From Massilia kyonggiensis (GTDB lineage: Bacteria > Pseudomonadota > Gammaproteobacteria > Burkholderiales > Burkholderiaceae_D), in assembly GCF_024756235.1 (NCBI RefSeq), contig NZ_JANUGY010000016.1:1-64000 (forward strand): a stretch of DNA of 64,000 nucleotides, read 5' to 3'. Under the pieces are notes generated by a model. That model did not search any database and was not told the origin of the DNA. It saw only the letters and a list, made by a program, of their open reading frames with translations. Of the stretch, positions 32,005 to 41,841 are shown in pieces. The first letter of the stretch is position 1. Each line of letters starts with the position of its first letter. The position numbers were made by a program, and so were the translations under genes.

Positions 32005-34281
32005 TCAGCGGAACCGCAGCACGTCGGCCGCCACCGTGGTCCCCGACAGCGGCAGCAGCGGCGTCAGCTCGACCGGGCGAGGCGGCAGGCCGCGGCGGGG
32101 CAGGCCGGGGATGCGCTCCTGCACGTACACGAGGAACGGCGGATCGCCCCCGAAGTCGAGCGCGAAGCGCAGCGCCTCGTCTTCCATGCCGTGCAGGGCG
32201 AGGTTCCAGCTGAAGCAAGACTTTTCCGTGAGCACGCGGCCGTTGACGCTCGTGCGCCACGGGCAGGCGCCCTGCACGCGCACGAGGATGTCGGGCGCGC
32301 GGTTCTTCGAACGCAGCGTGAATTCCACGTGCCGCCGCGTCTTGCTGCGCTCGTCCTTGTCGATGACGAGGTCGGGCCACGCGACGCTGTCGTCCTTCTG
32401 CGCGGCCGCGTACCACACCGGCTCGGCATCGGGTCCGAACAGATAGGGCAGCGGATACGGATGCAGGGTGTTGGGAAAGACCTGCCGCGTCCACGCATCG
32501 AGCGGTCCGGCCGGATGCAGCCAGAACGCCTGCCAGCTCGGGGTGTCCTTGTAGTACACGAGCCGGTTCGGCGCGGGCAGGTCCGCGACCGGGGGCACGG
32601 CCGCATACGCCATGCCGAACGAGACGCCGGCCGCAAGCAGCAGCGGCCGCACGAGCCAGCGCCGCGCGAGCGCATCGAACGCCATGCCGCACAGTCCCGC
32701 CAGCAGGCACACGAGGGCGCACGGCAGCACGAGCCAGGCCGGCGTGCAGAACGCGAAGCTCGCGCGTGCCGCGGGCAGCAGCAGGACGAGTGCCGGCAGC
32801 GTGCCGGCGACCGCGCCGGCCGCGCGCCGCGCCGGCGTCCACGCCTGCTTGCCCATGAGCGCGAGCCATGCCGCATGCGCGGCCAGCAGCGGCCAGGCCA
32901 GCGCGTAGCTGGCGCCGGGTGCACGTACGCTGGTCGCGACGAGGGCGACGTCGGCGGCGAGCAGCACGCCCAGCGCCGTCGCCGCGACGCCGAGCCGCCG
33001 CTGCAGGCGCCGCTGCAGCGCGACGAAGACGGCGGCCGGCACCAGCATGAAGGCCGCCAGCTGCCAGCGCACGCCCTCGTCGTTGGCGAGGACGGCGGCC
33101 GGATAGCGGGCCTGCAGCACGGGCAGCGCCTCGCGGCACAGGTAGGTGGCGAAGATGGCGGCGATGGCGATGAACACGACGTTGAACATCGCGTCGACGA
33201 CGTCGGTGCCTGAGATGCGGTTGCGCAGGGCCGAGCGGCAGGCGCAGGCGCCCAGCGCGCAGCAGAGCAGCGTCAGCGGCCAGATCATCCGGTAGTCGTA
33301 ATGGACCATGCCGGCGAACGGCAGCGCGAAAAAGACCTGGCCATGCGGCGGGGACGCGAGCGCCAGGTCGGCGTTGCCGAGGCGGCGCAGCAGCGCGAGC
33401 ATCGTGTCGCCTTCGTGTTGCAGGCTGGCGCTGGACAGGCGCTGCGGCAGGTCGTGCATGCCTTCCCAGCCCAGCGGCCCCTGCGTCGTCGCGAAGTGCA
33501 GCACGGGAAAATTGCCCGCGGCCAGCGGCGCCGCGCCCCCGCTTTGCGGCAGGCGCTCGTACAGCTCGGCCATGAAGGACGAGCCTTGCGGTGCCGGCGC
33601 GCCGCGCGCCCAGGCGCCGGCCGCAAACCCGTCCGCATGCGCGGCACCGATCAATTCCAGCGGGCCGCGGTTGCCGGCGTTGTCGAAGCGCAGGGCGACG
33701 CGCACCTGCTTCGCCCACGGGTGCGCTTGCATGAAGACGCGCGCCCCCATTGCCTGCACCGTGTCGGCATCCGTGAAGACGAACAGCAGGTCGTTGTCGA
33801 GCGGTGGCCCGGCCTGGAGGACGCGCAGGGTTTCCAGCAGCGCTGCGGCGGAGGCGCCGCCGTCGGCCGCGCCCGGCGTCGACGCGGCGGAATCGTAATG
33901 GACCATGGCCAGCACGGCGCCGCCGCGCGCGCTGCCCGGCTTGCGCACGACGATGTTGCGCGCGGTCGCCATCGTGCTCTGCCCATGCGACATCCAGTCC
34001 CACGACGTCGCGGACACGGTGCCGACCTGGACTTCCGGTTCGAGGCCGAGGGCGCGGATGCGCGTCAGCAGGTACTCGCGCGCGCGCGCGTTGGTGCCGC
34101 TGCCGGCCGGCCGTGGCGTTTGCGCGAGCACCTGCACGTGCGCCTGCGCGCGCGCCGCGCTGAATCCGGGGACGAACGGGCCGGCCGGCACCGGTGCCGC
34201 ATGCGGCTGCAGCATGAGCCAGGCGAGAAGGAAGGCCAGGCCGCAGGCCGCCCAGGCGGCCAGTCGAGGTACGTGACGCAT
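32005..34281 (-). CDS. M28-family peptidase with multi-pass membrane domain
   Basis: A 758-residue protein. It has an N-terminal signal anchor (AAWACGLAFLLAWLML region), then a zinc peptidase domain at about 45-340 with the ligand segments MVHYDSAASTPGAADGG and a Glu-rich FVFTDADT-type segment. Roughly eight hydrophobic helices follow at about 345-575, and then a C-terminal soluble domain. This is the architecture of membrane M28 peptidases related to the ER metallopeptidase Fxna/ERMP1. It lies 49 bases before the start of the soluble M28 gene, so the two are probably co-transcribed. Confidence 0.88.
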   Translation of the reverse strand: MRHVPRLAAWAACGLAFLLAWLMLQPHAAPVPAGPFVPGFSAARAQAHVQVLAQTPRPAGSGTNARAREYLLTRIRALGLEPEVQVGTVSATSWDWMSHGQSTMATARNIVVRKPGSARGGAVLAMVHYDSAASTPGAADGGASAAALLETLRVLQAGPPLDNDLLFVFTDADTVQAMGARVFMQAHPWAKQVRVALRFDNAGNRGPLELIGAAHADGFAAGAWARGAPAPQGSSFMAELYERLPQSGGAAPLAAGNFPVLHFATTQGPLGWEGMHDLPQRLSSASLQHEGDTMLALLRRLGNADLALASPPHGQVFFALPFAGMVHYDYRMIWPLTLLCCALGACACRSALRNRISGTDVVDAMFNVVFIAIAAIFATYLCREALPVLQARYPAAVLANDEGVRWQLAAFMLVPAAVFVALQRRLQRRLGVAATALGVLLAADVALVATSVRAPGASYALAWPLLAAHAAWLALMGKQAWTPARRAAGAVAGTLPALVLLLPAARASFAFCTPAWLVLPCALVCLLAGLCGMAFDALARRWLVRPLLLAAGVSFGMAYAAVPPVADLPAPNRLVYYKDTPSWQAFWLHPAGPLDAWTRQVFPNTLHPYPLPYLFGPDAEPVWYAAAQKDDSVAWPDLVIDKDERSKTRRHVEFTLRSKNRAPDILVRVQGACPWRTSVNGRVLTEKSCFSWNLALHGMEDEALRFALDFGGDPPFLVYVQERIPGLPRRGLPPRPVELTPLLPLSGTTVAADVLRFR

Positions 34282-34303
34282 CGTGCGTCTCCCTTTGTTC
34301 TTG

Positions 34304-34972
34304 TCAGTCGAGCGTCCAGACGAAGGCGAGCCTGGCCCAGCCGGCTTCCGGCACGCCGTTGTTGGTGGCGGGTTTGAATGTGCACCGGCTCAGGGCGTTG
34401 AGGGCGGCGCTGTCGAGCACGCGCGAGCCGCTCGAGTGCTCGATGCGCGCCGAGCTCACGCGGCCGTCCGTGCCCACCAGCAGGGCCAGTGTCGAGGTAC
34501 CCGTGATGCCCTCGCGCGCGGCGGCCGCCGGATACGCGGGCAGGGCGCAGCCGCTGGCGTCCGCGAGTACCGCGGTGCGCATCTGGCCGGGGTTGGCGCT
34601 GGGCTTGGCAGGCGCTTCCGGCACCGGGTCGGACGGCATGGCGGGGAATGGCGACGGGTCGGACGACGTGGTCGCCTGGATGGGGCCCGGCACCGGCGGC
34701 GGGGCGACGTCCACCTCCGTCTTTGGCACGAACACGTCCGGCGGCGCCAGTTGCTGCGCCGGTTTCGGCGGCTCCGGCTGTGGCGGCGGCGTCGGGCGCT
34801 GGGGCTCGATCATGACGAGCACCTGTTCCGGCAGTTTAGAAAGGGAAATTGTCTTCGTATTGATGCTGTGGATGAACACGGCACCGACCGCCACGTGCAC
34901 GGCGGCAATGAGGGCGAATTTCGCGGCTTTCGCATCGGGGCGGTTGCCGCCCGGGAGACTCGTGAATTGCAT
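34304..34972 (-). CDS. TonB-like energy transducer
   Basis: A 222-residue protein. I choose the ATG at 34972 (MQFTSLPGG) because AAGGAGG lies 6 bases upstream; the ATG two codons earlier abuts that site. One membrane helix (about 25-45) is followed by a proline-rich periplasmic stretch (PQRPTPPPQPEPPKPAQQ) and a C-terminal TonB domain (REGITGTSTLALLVGTDGRV, then ALNALSRCTFKPA). It should couple the proton gradient to outer-membrane receptors. No exbB/exbD or receptor is adjacent. Confidence 0.88.
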   Translation of the reverse strand: MQFTSLPGGNRPDAKAAKFALIAAVHVAVGAVFIHSINTKTISLSKLPEQVLVMIEPQRPTPPPQPEPPKPAQQLAPPDVFVPKTEVDVAPPPVPGPIQATTSSDPSPFPAMPSDPVPEAPAKPSANPGQMRTAVLADASGCALPAYPAAAAREGITGTSTLALLVGTDGRVSSARIEHSSGSRVLDSAALNALSRCTFKPATNNGVPEAGWARLAFVWTLD

Positions 34973-35232
34973 GGCCATCCTCCTTGTTGTTGTACCGGCA
35001 GTGCCGGAAGTAAATCGGAGTGAAGCGGGATATCCGGCGAACGGAACCAATATATGCTATCTCCTAGCAATCGGTAAAGCGATTTCGTGGCAAGGTTGAA
35101 TGCCACTTAATTGCCGGGGCCGTCTTGACATGTGGGAAAATGGATGCATGCCGCCTCGCGCCCGGTGCTGTTGTGTGGAATAATCGTCTCTGTGCTTTCG
35201 CCTGAAAGCAGAAGTAGCCTGGAGAATCGAAC

Positions 35233-35883
35233 GTGCAGAAAGAGCAAAAGCCGATCCGCGTGATGCTGGCGGACGACCACCCGATCGTGATGACCGGGTT
35301 CGCGATGTCGTTGTCGGCGCAGGGAATGGAAGTGGTGGGCCAGGCCAAGAGCCCGAGCGAGGCGACCGCGATGTATGCGGAATTCAAGCCGGACGTGGCG
35401 GTGCTCGACATCCGCTTCGGCACCGAGCTGACGGGGATGGACGCGGCGCAGAACATCCTCCGGACCGACCCGAAGGCCAGGATCGTATTCCTCAGCCAGT
35501 TCGACCAGGACAGCCTGATCAAGGAAACCTACCGCCTGGGCGCGCACGCGTTCGTGACCAAGGATTGCGACCCGGCCGACCTGGCCGACGCCGTGCGCCA
35601 CGCGCATGCGGGCAAGCTGTACTTCCTGCCGCAGATCGCGGAACGCCTGGCCAGCCTGGCCGTGCGCGGCGACGTCTCGCCGCAGTCGCAGCTGGACGAG
35701 CGCAGCCTGGAGATCTTCAAGCTGATGGCCGAGGGCCTGACCAACATGGAGATCGCCGAGCGCCTCAACCTGTCGACCAAGACCATCAGCAACATCAGCC
35801 AGTCGGTGAAGGAGAAGCTGGGCGTGCACCGGCAGGCGTACATCACCAAGCTCGCCGTCAAGCATGGCTTGATCGAGCCCTGA
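35233..35883 (+). CDS. NarL/FixJ-family response regulator
   Basis: A 216-residue regulator starting at the GTG at 35233, 12 bases after GGAGA. The receiver domain has the acidic pair D14-D15 and acceptor D59 (VAVLDIRFG). The C-terminal LuxR HTH has EIFKLMAEGLTNMEIAERLNLSTKTISN. The divergent TonB-like gene lies about 260 bases away. It is followed by a periplasmic binding protein and then its probable partner kinase. Confidence 0.93.
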   Translation: MQKEQKPIRVMLADDHPIVMTGFAMSLSAQGMEVVGQAKSPSEATAMYAEFKPDVAVLDIRFGTELTGMDAAQNILRTDPKARIVFLSQFDQDSLIKETYRLGAHAFVTKDCDPADLADAVRHAHAGKLYFLPQIAERLASLAVRGDVSPQSQLDERSLEIFKLMAEGLTNMEIAERLNLSTKTISNISQSVKEKLGVHRQAYITKLAVKHGLIEP

Positions 35884-35909
35884 ACCGTTTCGTTGCCGTG
35901 CCGTCGTTC

Positions 35910-36818
35910 ATGTTTCGGTTGATGAGAACAGGCCTGCTGGCCGCGCTGGCGCTGGCGACTTCCGCCCACGCGCTGGCCACGCGCGACATCAAGCCGGAAC
36001 CCGTGCAGGGCTACCGCTTCCAGATCGTCACGACGGACGACAGCGCCATCACGCGCCGCATCGTGGACGACATCACGCGCCGCCTCGTGCCCGTGTTCGC
36101 CGTGTTCCGCACCGAACTGGCCCAGCACCGGCGCATGCTGTACGTGACCGTCGGCCCGGCCGCGCTGCGCGACGTGGCGCAGCGCCGCTGCGACTGCGTC
36201 GTCGTCTCCACGTTCACGTCGAGCCAGGTCGTGCGCTCCATCCTCGGCACCCTGCCGCCCGCGCGCGCGGCCATGTTCACGGCCGTGTACGCGGAACCGG
36301 CGCCGGCCGACCAGCTGAGCCTCGTGGCCCTGCTGTACCGGCGGATCCCGCGCGTGGCCGCCATCCTCGGGCCCGACACCGCATTTCTGAGGCCCATGCT
36401 GGAAAGCGAGCGCGTGAACGTGCTCCAGGCCGACCCCGACGAGGGAATCAACCGCCTGCTGGGCCAGATCGGGCAGACCGACGTGCTGCTGGCGCTGCCC
36501 GACAGCGCCGTCTACAACACGGAGAACTTCCGCAACATCCTGCTCTCGACCTATCGCCACAAGCAGGGCGTGATCGGCTTCTCGGCCGACATGGTCAAGG
36601 CGGGCGCGCTGGCGACGACGTATTCCGAGGTCGAGGACATCAACGCCCAGGTGGCCGAGATCGTGGCCAGCTACGTGGCCGGCGGCGAGCTGCCGACGCC
36701 CCAGTTCCCGCGCTATTTCCACACCATCGTCAACGAGGGCGTCGCGCGCTCGCTCGACGTCGAGGTGCCGGACACCGCGCGCAACTTTGCCCGGCCCGCG
36801 CCGGCACGCCATCCATGA
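35910..36818 (+). CDS. Periplasmic ABC-type substrate-binding protein in a two-component operon
   Basis: A 302-residue exported protein with signal peptide MRTGLLAALALATSAHA after a short start. The fold resembles substrate-binding proteins of the ABC type (segments VTVGPAALRDVAQRRCD and AILGPDTAFLRPMLESERVNVLQADP). No permease or ATPase is near. Its stop overlaps the kinase start (ATGA), so it probably presents a ligand to the kinase rather than to a transporter. The exact start among GTG 35898, ATG 35910 and ATG 35922 is open. Confidence 0.8.
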   Translation: MFRLMRTGLLAALALATSAHALATRDIKPEPVQGYRFQIVTTDDSAITRRIVDDITRRLVPVFAVFRTELAQHRRMLYVTVGPAALRDVAQRRCDCVVVSTFTSSQVVRSILGTLPPARAAMFTAVYAEPAPADQLSLVALLYRRIPRVAAILGPDTAFLRPMLESERVNVLQADPDEGINRLLGQIGQTDVLLALPDSAVYNTENFRNILLSTYRHKQGVIGFSADMVKAGALATTYSEVEDINAQVAEIVASYVAGGELPTPQFPRYFHTIVNEGVARSLDVEVPDTARNFARPAPARHP

Positions 36819-38398
36819 AGCGACCCGCCGCCCTCCGTGACGCCTCGCTGCGCGCCGCCAAACTGCGCTCGGCGAAACTGCGGCCGGCCAGGCTGCGGCC
36901 CGGCGCCCTGCAGTTCTGGCGCGGCTGGAGCATCGGCCTGCGCATGGCCTTCATCACCATGCTGCCCGTGACCCTGCTGTTCACGTCGTTCGTCTGGTAT
37001 TCCTGGTACGCGCACCGTGCCCAGGTCGACGAGGAACTGGCGGAACGCGGCCGCATCCTCGCGCGCGCGCTGGCGGAAACCAGCGAATACAACGTCATCT
37101 CCGGCAACCTGTCCGACCTGCGCCTGACCATGAACGGCCTCGTGCAGTCGGACAGCAGCGTGTACCGCATCGACGTCATCGACATGAACGGCCAGAACGT
37201 GGTGCCCGTCATTTCCGAACACCCGATCGAGGCGGAGAGCCGTTCGTTCGAAGCGCCGATCCGCAAGCAGGTCGTGTGGATCAACCTGTTCTCGGACAAC
37301 GGCACGCCGCACGTCTCCGCCTCCAGCGACACGCGTCCGCCGACCCTGACGACGGAGGTCGTGGGCCTCGTGCGCGTGACGATGTCGCCCACGAACATGC
37401 TGGCCAAGCAGCTGCACCGCTTCCGCGTCGAGCTGGCGATGGCCGCGCTGGCGCTGGCCGCGAGCGGCGCGCTCGCGTACATCCTCGCGCGCAGCCTGAC
37501 GGTGCCGCTGCGCGAGGCGATCTCCGTGCTGCGGCGCATCCGCGGCGGCAACTACCGCGTGCAGCTGCCCGTCACGACGGGCGGCGAGGTGGGGGAATTG
37601 CAGGCGTCGATCGGCGACATGTCCGTCGCCCTGGACCAGTCGAAGCAGGACCTGGAAAACAAGGTGGCCGAGCGCACGCGCGACCTGCTCGCATCGCGCA
37701 ACGAGGCGCTGCGCGCCGACGCCGACAAGCGCAAGCTGATCCAGAAGGTCAACAGCATCATCGAGGACGAGCGAAAATCCATCGCGGTCGAGATCCACGA
37801 CGAGTTGAACGCGTCGCTGATCGCCGTGCGCCTCGAATCGCAGACGATCCAGCAGCTCGCGGCCAAGGCCACGCCGGGCGAGGAAATCGACCAGATCCGC
37901 GCCAAGGCGCAGTCCATCACGAAGCTGGCGCTGGACCTGTACGCGAACGGCCGCCGCCTCGTGCGCCGCCTGCGTCCGGAAGTGCTGGACATGCTCGGGC
38001 TGCACGGCGCCGTCGAGGAGATGGTGAGCCACTACCGCAGCAGCTCCGGCGTGCACTTCGAATTCGAATCGCAGGGCGATTTTTCCAGGATCGGCAACGA
38101 GCTCGCGATCTCCGCCTACCGCATCGTGCAGGAAGCGCTGTCGAACATCATGAAGCACTCGCAGGCCGGCTTCGCGCGCGTGAGCCTCGCGCTGTCCGAC
38201 GAGGACGGCGCCCTGCACATCGAAGTGCAGGACGACGGCGAAGGCTTCGATCCGGCCGTCGCGTCGGAAGGCATCGGCATCATCGGCATGCGCGAGCGCG
38301 TGTTCGCCCTCGGCGGCAGCATCCACGTGCAATCGCGCCCCGGCGAGGGCACCCTCGTCGCCATCACCCTCCCGCTGTCGGACGTGGCGACTGCCTGA
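36815..38398 (+). CDS. Membrane sensor histidine kinase (HAMP, HisKA_3)
   Basis: A 527-residue NarX/UhpB-type kinase. A very basic N-terminus precedes the first membrane helix (about 45-68). The periplasmic sensor of about 140 residues is followed by the second helix (about 208-230) and a HAMP segment. The HisKA_3 box DERKSIAVEIHDELNAS has acceptor His about 328. An HATPase domain follows with DDGEGFDP and GIGIIGMRERV. It is coupled to the binding-protein gene, and the NarL-type regulator two genes upstream is its natural partner. Confidence 0.92.
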   Translation: MKRPAALRDASLRAAKLRSAKLRPARLRPGALQFWRGWSIGLRMAFITMLPVTLLFTSFVWYSWYAHRAQVDEELAERGRILARALAETSEYNVISGNLSDLRLTMNGLVQSDSSVYRIDVIDMNGQNVVPVISEHPIEAESRSFEAPIRKQVVWINLFSDNGTPHVSASSDTRPPTLTTEVVGLVRVTMSPTNMLAKQLHRFRVELAMAALALAASGALAYILARSLTVPLREAISVLRRIRGGNYRVQLPVTTGGEVGELQASIGDMSVALDQSKQDLENKVAERTRDLLASRNEALRADADKRKLIQKVNSIIEDERKSIAVEIHDELNASLIAVRLESQTIQQLAAKATPGEEIDQIRAKAQSITKLALDLYANGRRLVRRLRPEVLDMLGLHGAVEEMVSHYRSSSGVHFEFESQGDFSRIGNELAISAYRIVQEALSNIMKHSQAGFARVSLALSDEDGALHIEVQDDGEGFDPAVASEGIGIIGMRERVFALGGSIHVQSRPGEGTLVAITLPLSDVATA

Positions 38399-38457
38399 AA
38401 GCAGTCTTCTGGGGTAGAGTAGCGACCTCAGACTTCCACTCGCTAGCAAACCACACC

Positions 38458-40146
38458 ATGCTCAACGCATTGCAGACGCCTTTCGAGAAGGGCAACCAGA
38501 ATCAGACCACGACCTGGTCCGATTGCATCGCCTGGTACGACAACCTCGCACACCAATACCCCCAGGTGCTGCGCTTTTCCGTGGTCGGGACCTCCGACGC
38601 GGGCGTGCCGATCCACGCCGGCGTGATCTCGGCCGACGGCGTGTTCGACCGCGCGCAGATCAAGGCGGCACATCGTCCCGTCTTCTTCAACAACAACGGC
38701 ATCCATCCGGGCGAACCGGAAGGCGTCGATGCGTGCATGGCGCTCGTGCGCGATTTCTGCCAGCAGCCGGACCGCCTCGCCGCGCTGGGCAAGACCGTGT
38801 TCCTGTTCGTCCCGCTGTACAACGTGGACGGCGCGTTCAACCGCGCCAATACGTCGCGCGTGAACCAGGACGGCCCGGAGTCGTTCGGCTTCCGCGGCAA
38901 CAGCCGCCACCTCGACCTGAACCGCGACTTCGTCAAGTGCGACACGCTGACTGCGCAGACGTTCAACAAGCTGTTCACGGAATGGGATCCGGACGTGATG
39001 GTGGACACGCACACGTCCAACGGCGCCGACTACAGCTACACGATGACCTTGATCCCGACCCAGGCCGACAAGCTGGGCGGAGAACTCGGCACGTTCCTGC
39101 GCGACGAGATGCTGCCCGCGATGTATGCGGAGATGGACAAGCGCGGCTGGCCGACCTGCCCCTACGTGAATCCGCTCAAGGACAGCCCCGATGACGGGAT
39201 CGCCGACTTCCTCGAGACGGCACGCTTCTCGACGGGTTACGCGGCGCTGCACGACACGATCGGCTTCATGCCCGAGACGCACATGCTCAAGCCGTTCGCG
39301 GACCGCTATCACTCGATGCGCGCGCTCGTCGAGACGGCGCTGGACTTCACGATCGCCAACGGCGACAGGATCGTGCAGATGCGCCGCGCCACGCGCGCAG
39401 CCGGCCGCACGCGCCGCGAATGGCCCGTGCACTGGGCGATGGACGAGGCGAATCCGTCCACGTTCCGTTTTAAAGGGTATGCGGCCAAGTACAAGGCCAG
39501 CGTCCTCGGCGACTACCAGCGCCTGTACTACGACCGCAACGAGCCGTTCGAGCGCGACATCGCGCACTACAACCGTTTCCCGGCCGACGTCGTCGTGCCG
39601 GCGCCGAAATCGTACGTCGTGCCGCAGCAGTGGCGCGAAGCGATCGAGCGCCTGCGCTGGAACGGCGTCAGGCTGGAGCGCGTGGAAGCCGAGCGCACGC
39701 AGGAAGTCTCCGTGTACCGCATCGGGTCTGTGACGACGCGCCCGCATGCGTACGAAGGCCACATGTTCCACGATGACGTGCAGCTGGAGCGCGTGCGCGA
39801 GACGGTCACGATCCGCGCCGGCGACTACCTCGTGCCGCTCGACCAGGACCAGGCCCGCTACGCCGTCGAGACGCTGGAACCGCAGGCCCACGACAGCTTC
39901 TTTCGCTGGGGCTTCTTCAACAGCGTGCTGGAAAAGAAGGAAGCGTATTCGGACTATGTGTTCGAGGACGAGGCCGAGCGCCTGCTGGCCGCGGAACCGG
40001 AACTGGCCGCGAAGTTCGGCGCCTGGAAGGCCGCGAATCCGGACCTGCTGAAAGACCAGGGCGCGGTGCTCGACTTCATCTTCGCCAACTGCGCGCGCTG
40101 GCGCGAGCCGGAGTGGCGCCGTTATCCGGTCTTCATGATCGACTGA
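38458..40146 (+). CDS. M14-family zinc carboxypeptidase-like protein
   Basis: A 562-residue protein with M14 zinc ligands in NNNGIHPGEPEG (H83, E86) and MVDTHTSNG (H185). The conserved HLDLNRDFVK arginine region follows the first zinc motif. The catalytic domain ends at about residue 310 and is followed by an additional C-terminal beta-rich region. No signal peptide is visible at the ATG at 38458. It probably cleaves C-terminal residues of peptides or trims cell-wall peptides; the substrate is unknown. Confidence 0.85.
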   Translation: MLNALQTPFEKGNQNQTTTWSDCIAWYDNLAHQYPQVLRFSVVGTSDAGVPIHAGVISADGVFDRAQIKAAHRPVFFNNNGIHPGEPEGVDACMALVRDFCQQPDRLAALGKTVFLFVPLYNVDGAFNRANTSRVNQDGPESFGFRGNSRHLDLNRDFVKCDTLTAQTFNKLFTEWDPDVMVDTHTSNGADYSYTMTLIPTQADKLGGELGTFLRDEMLPAMYAEMDKRGWPTCPYVNPLKDSPDDGIADFLETARFSTGYAALHDTIGFMPETHMLKPFADRYHSMRALVETALDFTIANGDRIVQMRRATRAAGRTRREWPVHWAMDEANPSTFRFKGYAAKYKASVLGDYQRLYYDRNEPFERDIAHYNRFPADVVVPAPKSYVVPQQWREAIERLRWNGVRLERVEAERTQEVSVYRIGSVTTRPHAYEGHMFHDDVQLERVRETVTIRAGDYLVPLDQDQARYAVETLEPQAHDSFFRWGFFNSVLEKKEAYSDYVFEDEAERLLAAEPELAAKFGAWKAANPDLLKDQGAVLDFIFANCARWREPEWRRYPVFMID

Positions 40147-40164
40147 TTTACCAGGGGGAGAAAA

Positions 40165-41841
40165 ATGAACTACAAGATCGCCGCCGCGCTGGCGCTGCTG
40201 GGTGCCGCATCTGGCGTATCGGCCGCACCGGGCGCGGGCCAGACCTATTTCGAACAGAACTGCGCCAGCTGCCATACGGCCGACGCCGGCATGGCCTCGC
40301 GCGCAGGGCCGCCGCTGTTCAACGTCGTGGGCCGCAAGGCCGGTTCGGCGCCGGGCTATAACTACACGGATGCGCTGTCCAAGGCCGGCGCGGCCGGCAA
40401 GACGTGGACGCGCGCGGAGCTCGACGTCTTCCTGCGCGACCCGGCGAAGGACGTGCCGGGCACCGCGATGCCGATCGGGATTACGGACGCGAAGGCACGC
40501 GCCGCCGTGATCGATTACCTGGCCGCGCAGAGCGGCGCGACCGCTGCACCGAAAGCCGCCGCCGCGACGGGCGCGCGCACCGGCGCGTGGACCGACGACA
40601 AGCCGGGCGACGTGCACCACATCACGGTCGACCAGCTGGTCGCGCCTTACGCCAGCGAGAGCGCGGGTAACGGGCCCAAGCTCGCGAAGCGTCCGGACGG
40701 CGCGCTGCCGGCCGTGCCGAAAGGCTTCAAGGTCAGCCTGCTGGCCGAAACGGGCAAGGCGCGCCATGCGCTGCGCGCGCCGAACGGCGACATCATCCTG
40801 GCCGATTCGGGCAAGGGCGAAGTCCGCATCCTGCGCCTGTCCGCCGATGGCGCCAAGGTGGGCACGGACAGCGTGTTCGCCACAGACCTGTCGCGCCCCT
40901 ACGGTCTCGCGCTGTGGCCGGCCGCGAATCCGAAATACCTGTACGTGGCCAACGCGAATTCCGTCGTGCGCTTCCCGTACGCCGCGGGCGACCTGAAAGC
41001 GAAGGGCAAGCCCGAGACGATCGTCGACAAGATCGTCGACGGCCTGGGCAACCACATCACGCGCTCGCTCGCGTTTTCGCAGGATGACAAGACCCTGTTC
41101 GTCTCGGTCGGCTCGGCCACGAACGTCGGCGAAGGCATCGGCGCCAAGCCGCCGCAGCCGCTCGCGCAATGGGAAGCCGCGCACGGCCTGGGCGGCACGT
41201 GGAACCTGGAGACCGACCGCGCCACCGTGCTCGCGTTCGACCCGGACGGCAAGAACCGCCGCAACTACGCGAACGGCCTGCGCAACTGCGTGGGCATGTT
41301 CGTGCATCCGGACACGGGCGACCTGTATTGCAGCGTCAACGAGCGCGACGAACTGGGCGACAACCTGCCGCCCGACTACGTCACGCGCGTGAAGCGCGGC
41401 GGCTTCTACGGCTGGCCGTGGTACTACCTGGGCGCGCACGAAGACCCGCGCCTGAAGGGCGTCCGCCCGGACCTGAAGGACAAGGTCATCGTGCCCGACA
41501 CGCTGATCCAGGCGCACTCCGCGCCGCTGGGCATGACCGTGTACCACGCCCCGGCGGGCGCGAAGCACGCGTTCCCGAAAGAGTACGACGGCGACATCTT
41601 CCTGGCGCTGCACGGCTCGTGGAACCGCGGCATCCGCACCGGCTACAAGGTCGTGCGCGTGATGATGAAGAACGGCGCGCCGACGGGCCAGTACCAGGAC
41701 TTCATGACCGGCATGGTGCTGTCCGACCGCGACGTATGGGGCCGTCCGGCCGCCGTGACGGTGGCGGCGGACGGCGCGCTGCTCGTGGTCGATGACGGCG
41801 GCGGCGTCGTGTGGCGGATCGTCCCGGCGGACAAGCCTTGA
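40165..41841 (+). CDS. Cytochrome c - L-sorbosone dehydrogenase-like fusion
   Basis: A 558-residue periplasmic protein with signal peptide 1-20. A class I cytochrome c domain has the haem motif C33-A-S-C36-H37 and a distal Met in PGTAMPIG. A six-bladed propeller of the PQQ-dependent sorbosone/glucose dehydrogenase type follows from about residue 170 (GFKVSLLAETGKARHALRAP, and NGLRNCVGMFVHPDTGDLY). The built-in cytochrome would take electrons from the sugar-oxidising propeller. AGGGGGAG precedes the start. Confidence 0.9.
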   Translation: MNYKIAAALALLGAASGVSAAPGAGQTYFEQNCASCHTADAGMASRAGPPLFNVVGRKAGSAPGYNYTDALSKAGAAGKTWTRAELDVFLRDPAKDVPGTAMPIGITDAKARAAVIDYLAAQSGATAAPKAAAATGARTGAWTDDKPGDVHHITVDQLVAPYASESAGNGPKLAKRPDGALPAVPKGFKVSLLAETGKARHALRAPNGDIILADSGKGEVRILRLSADGAKVGTDSVFATDLSRPYGLALWPAANPKYLYVANANSVVRFPYAAGDLKAKGKPETIVDKIVDGLGNHITRSLAFSQDDKTLFVSVGSATNVGEGIGAKPPQPLAQWEAAHGLGGTWNLETDRATVLAFDPDGKNRRNYANGLRNCVGMFVHPDTGDLYCSVNERDELGDNLPPDYVTRVKRGGFYGWPWYYLGAHEDPRLKGVRPDLKDKVIVPDTLIQAHSAPLGMTVYHAPAGAKHAFPKEYDGDIFLALHGSWNRGIRTGYKVVRVMMKNGAPTGQYQDFMTGMVLSDRDVWGRPAAVTVAADGALLVVDDGGGVVWRIVPADKP

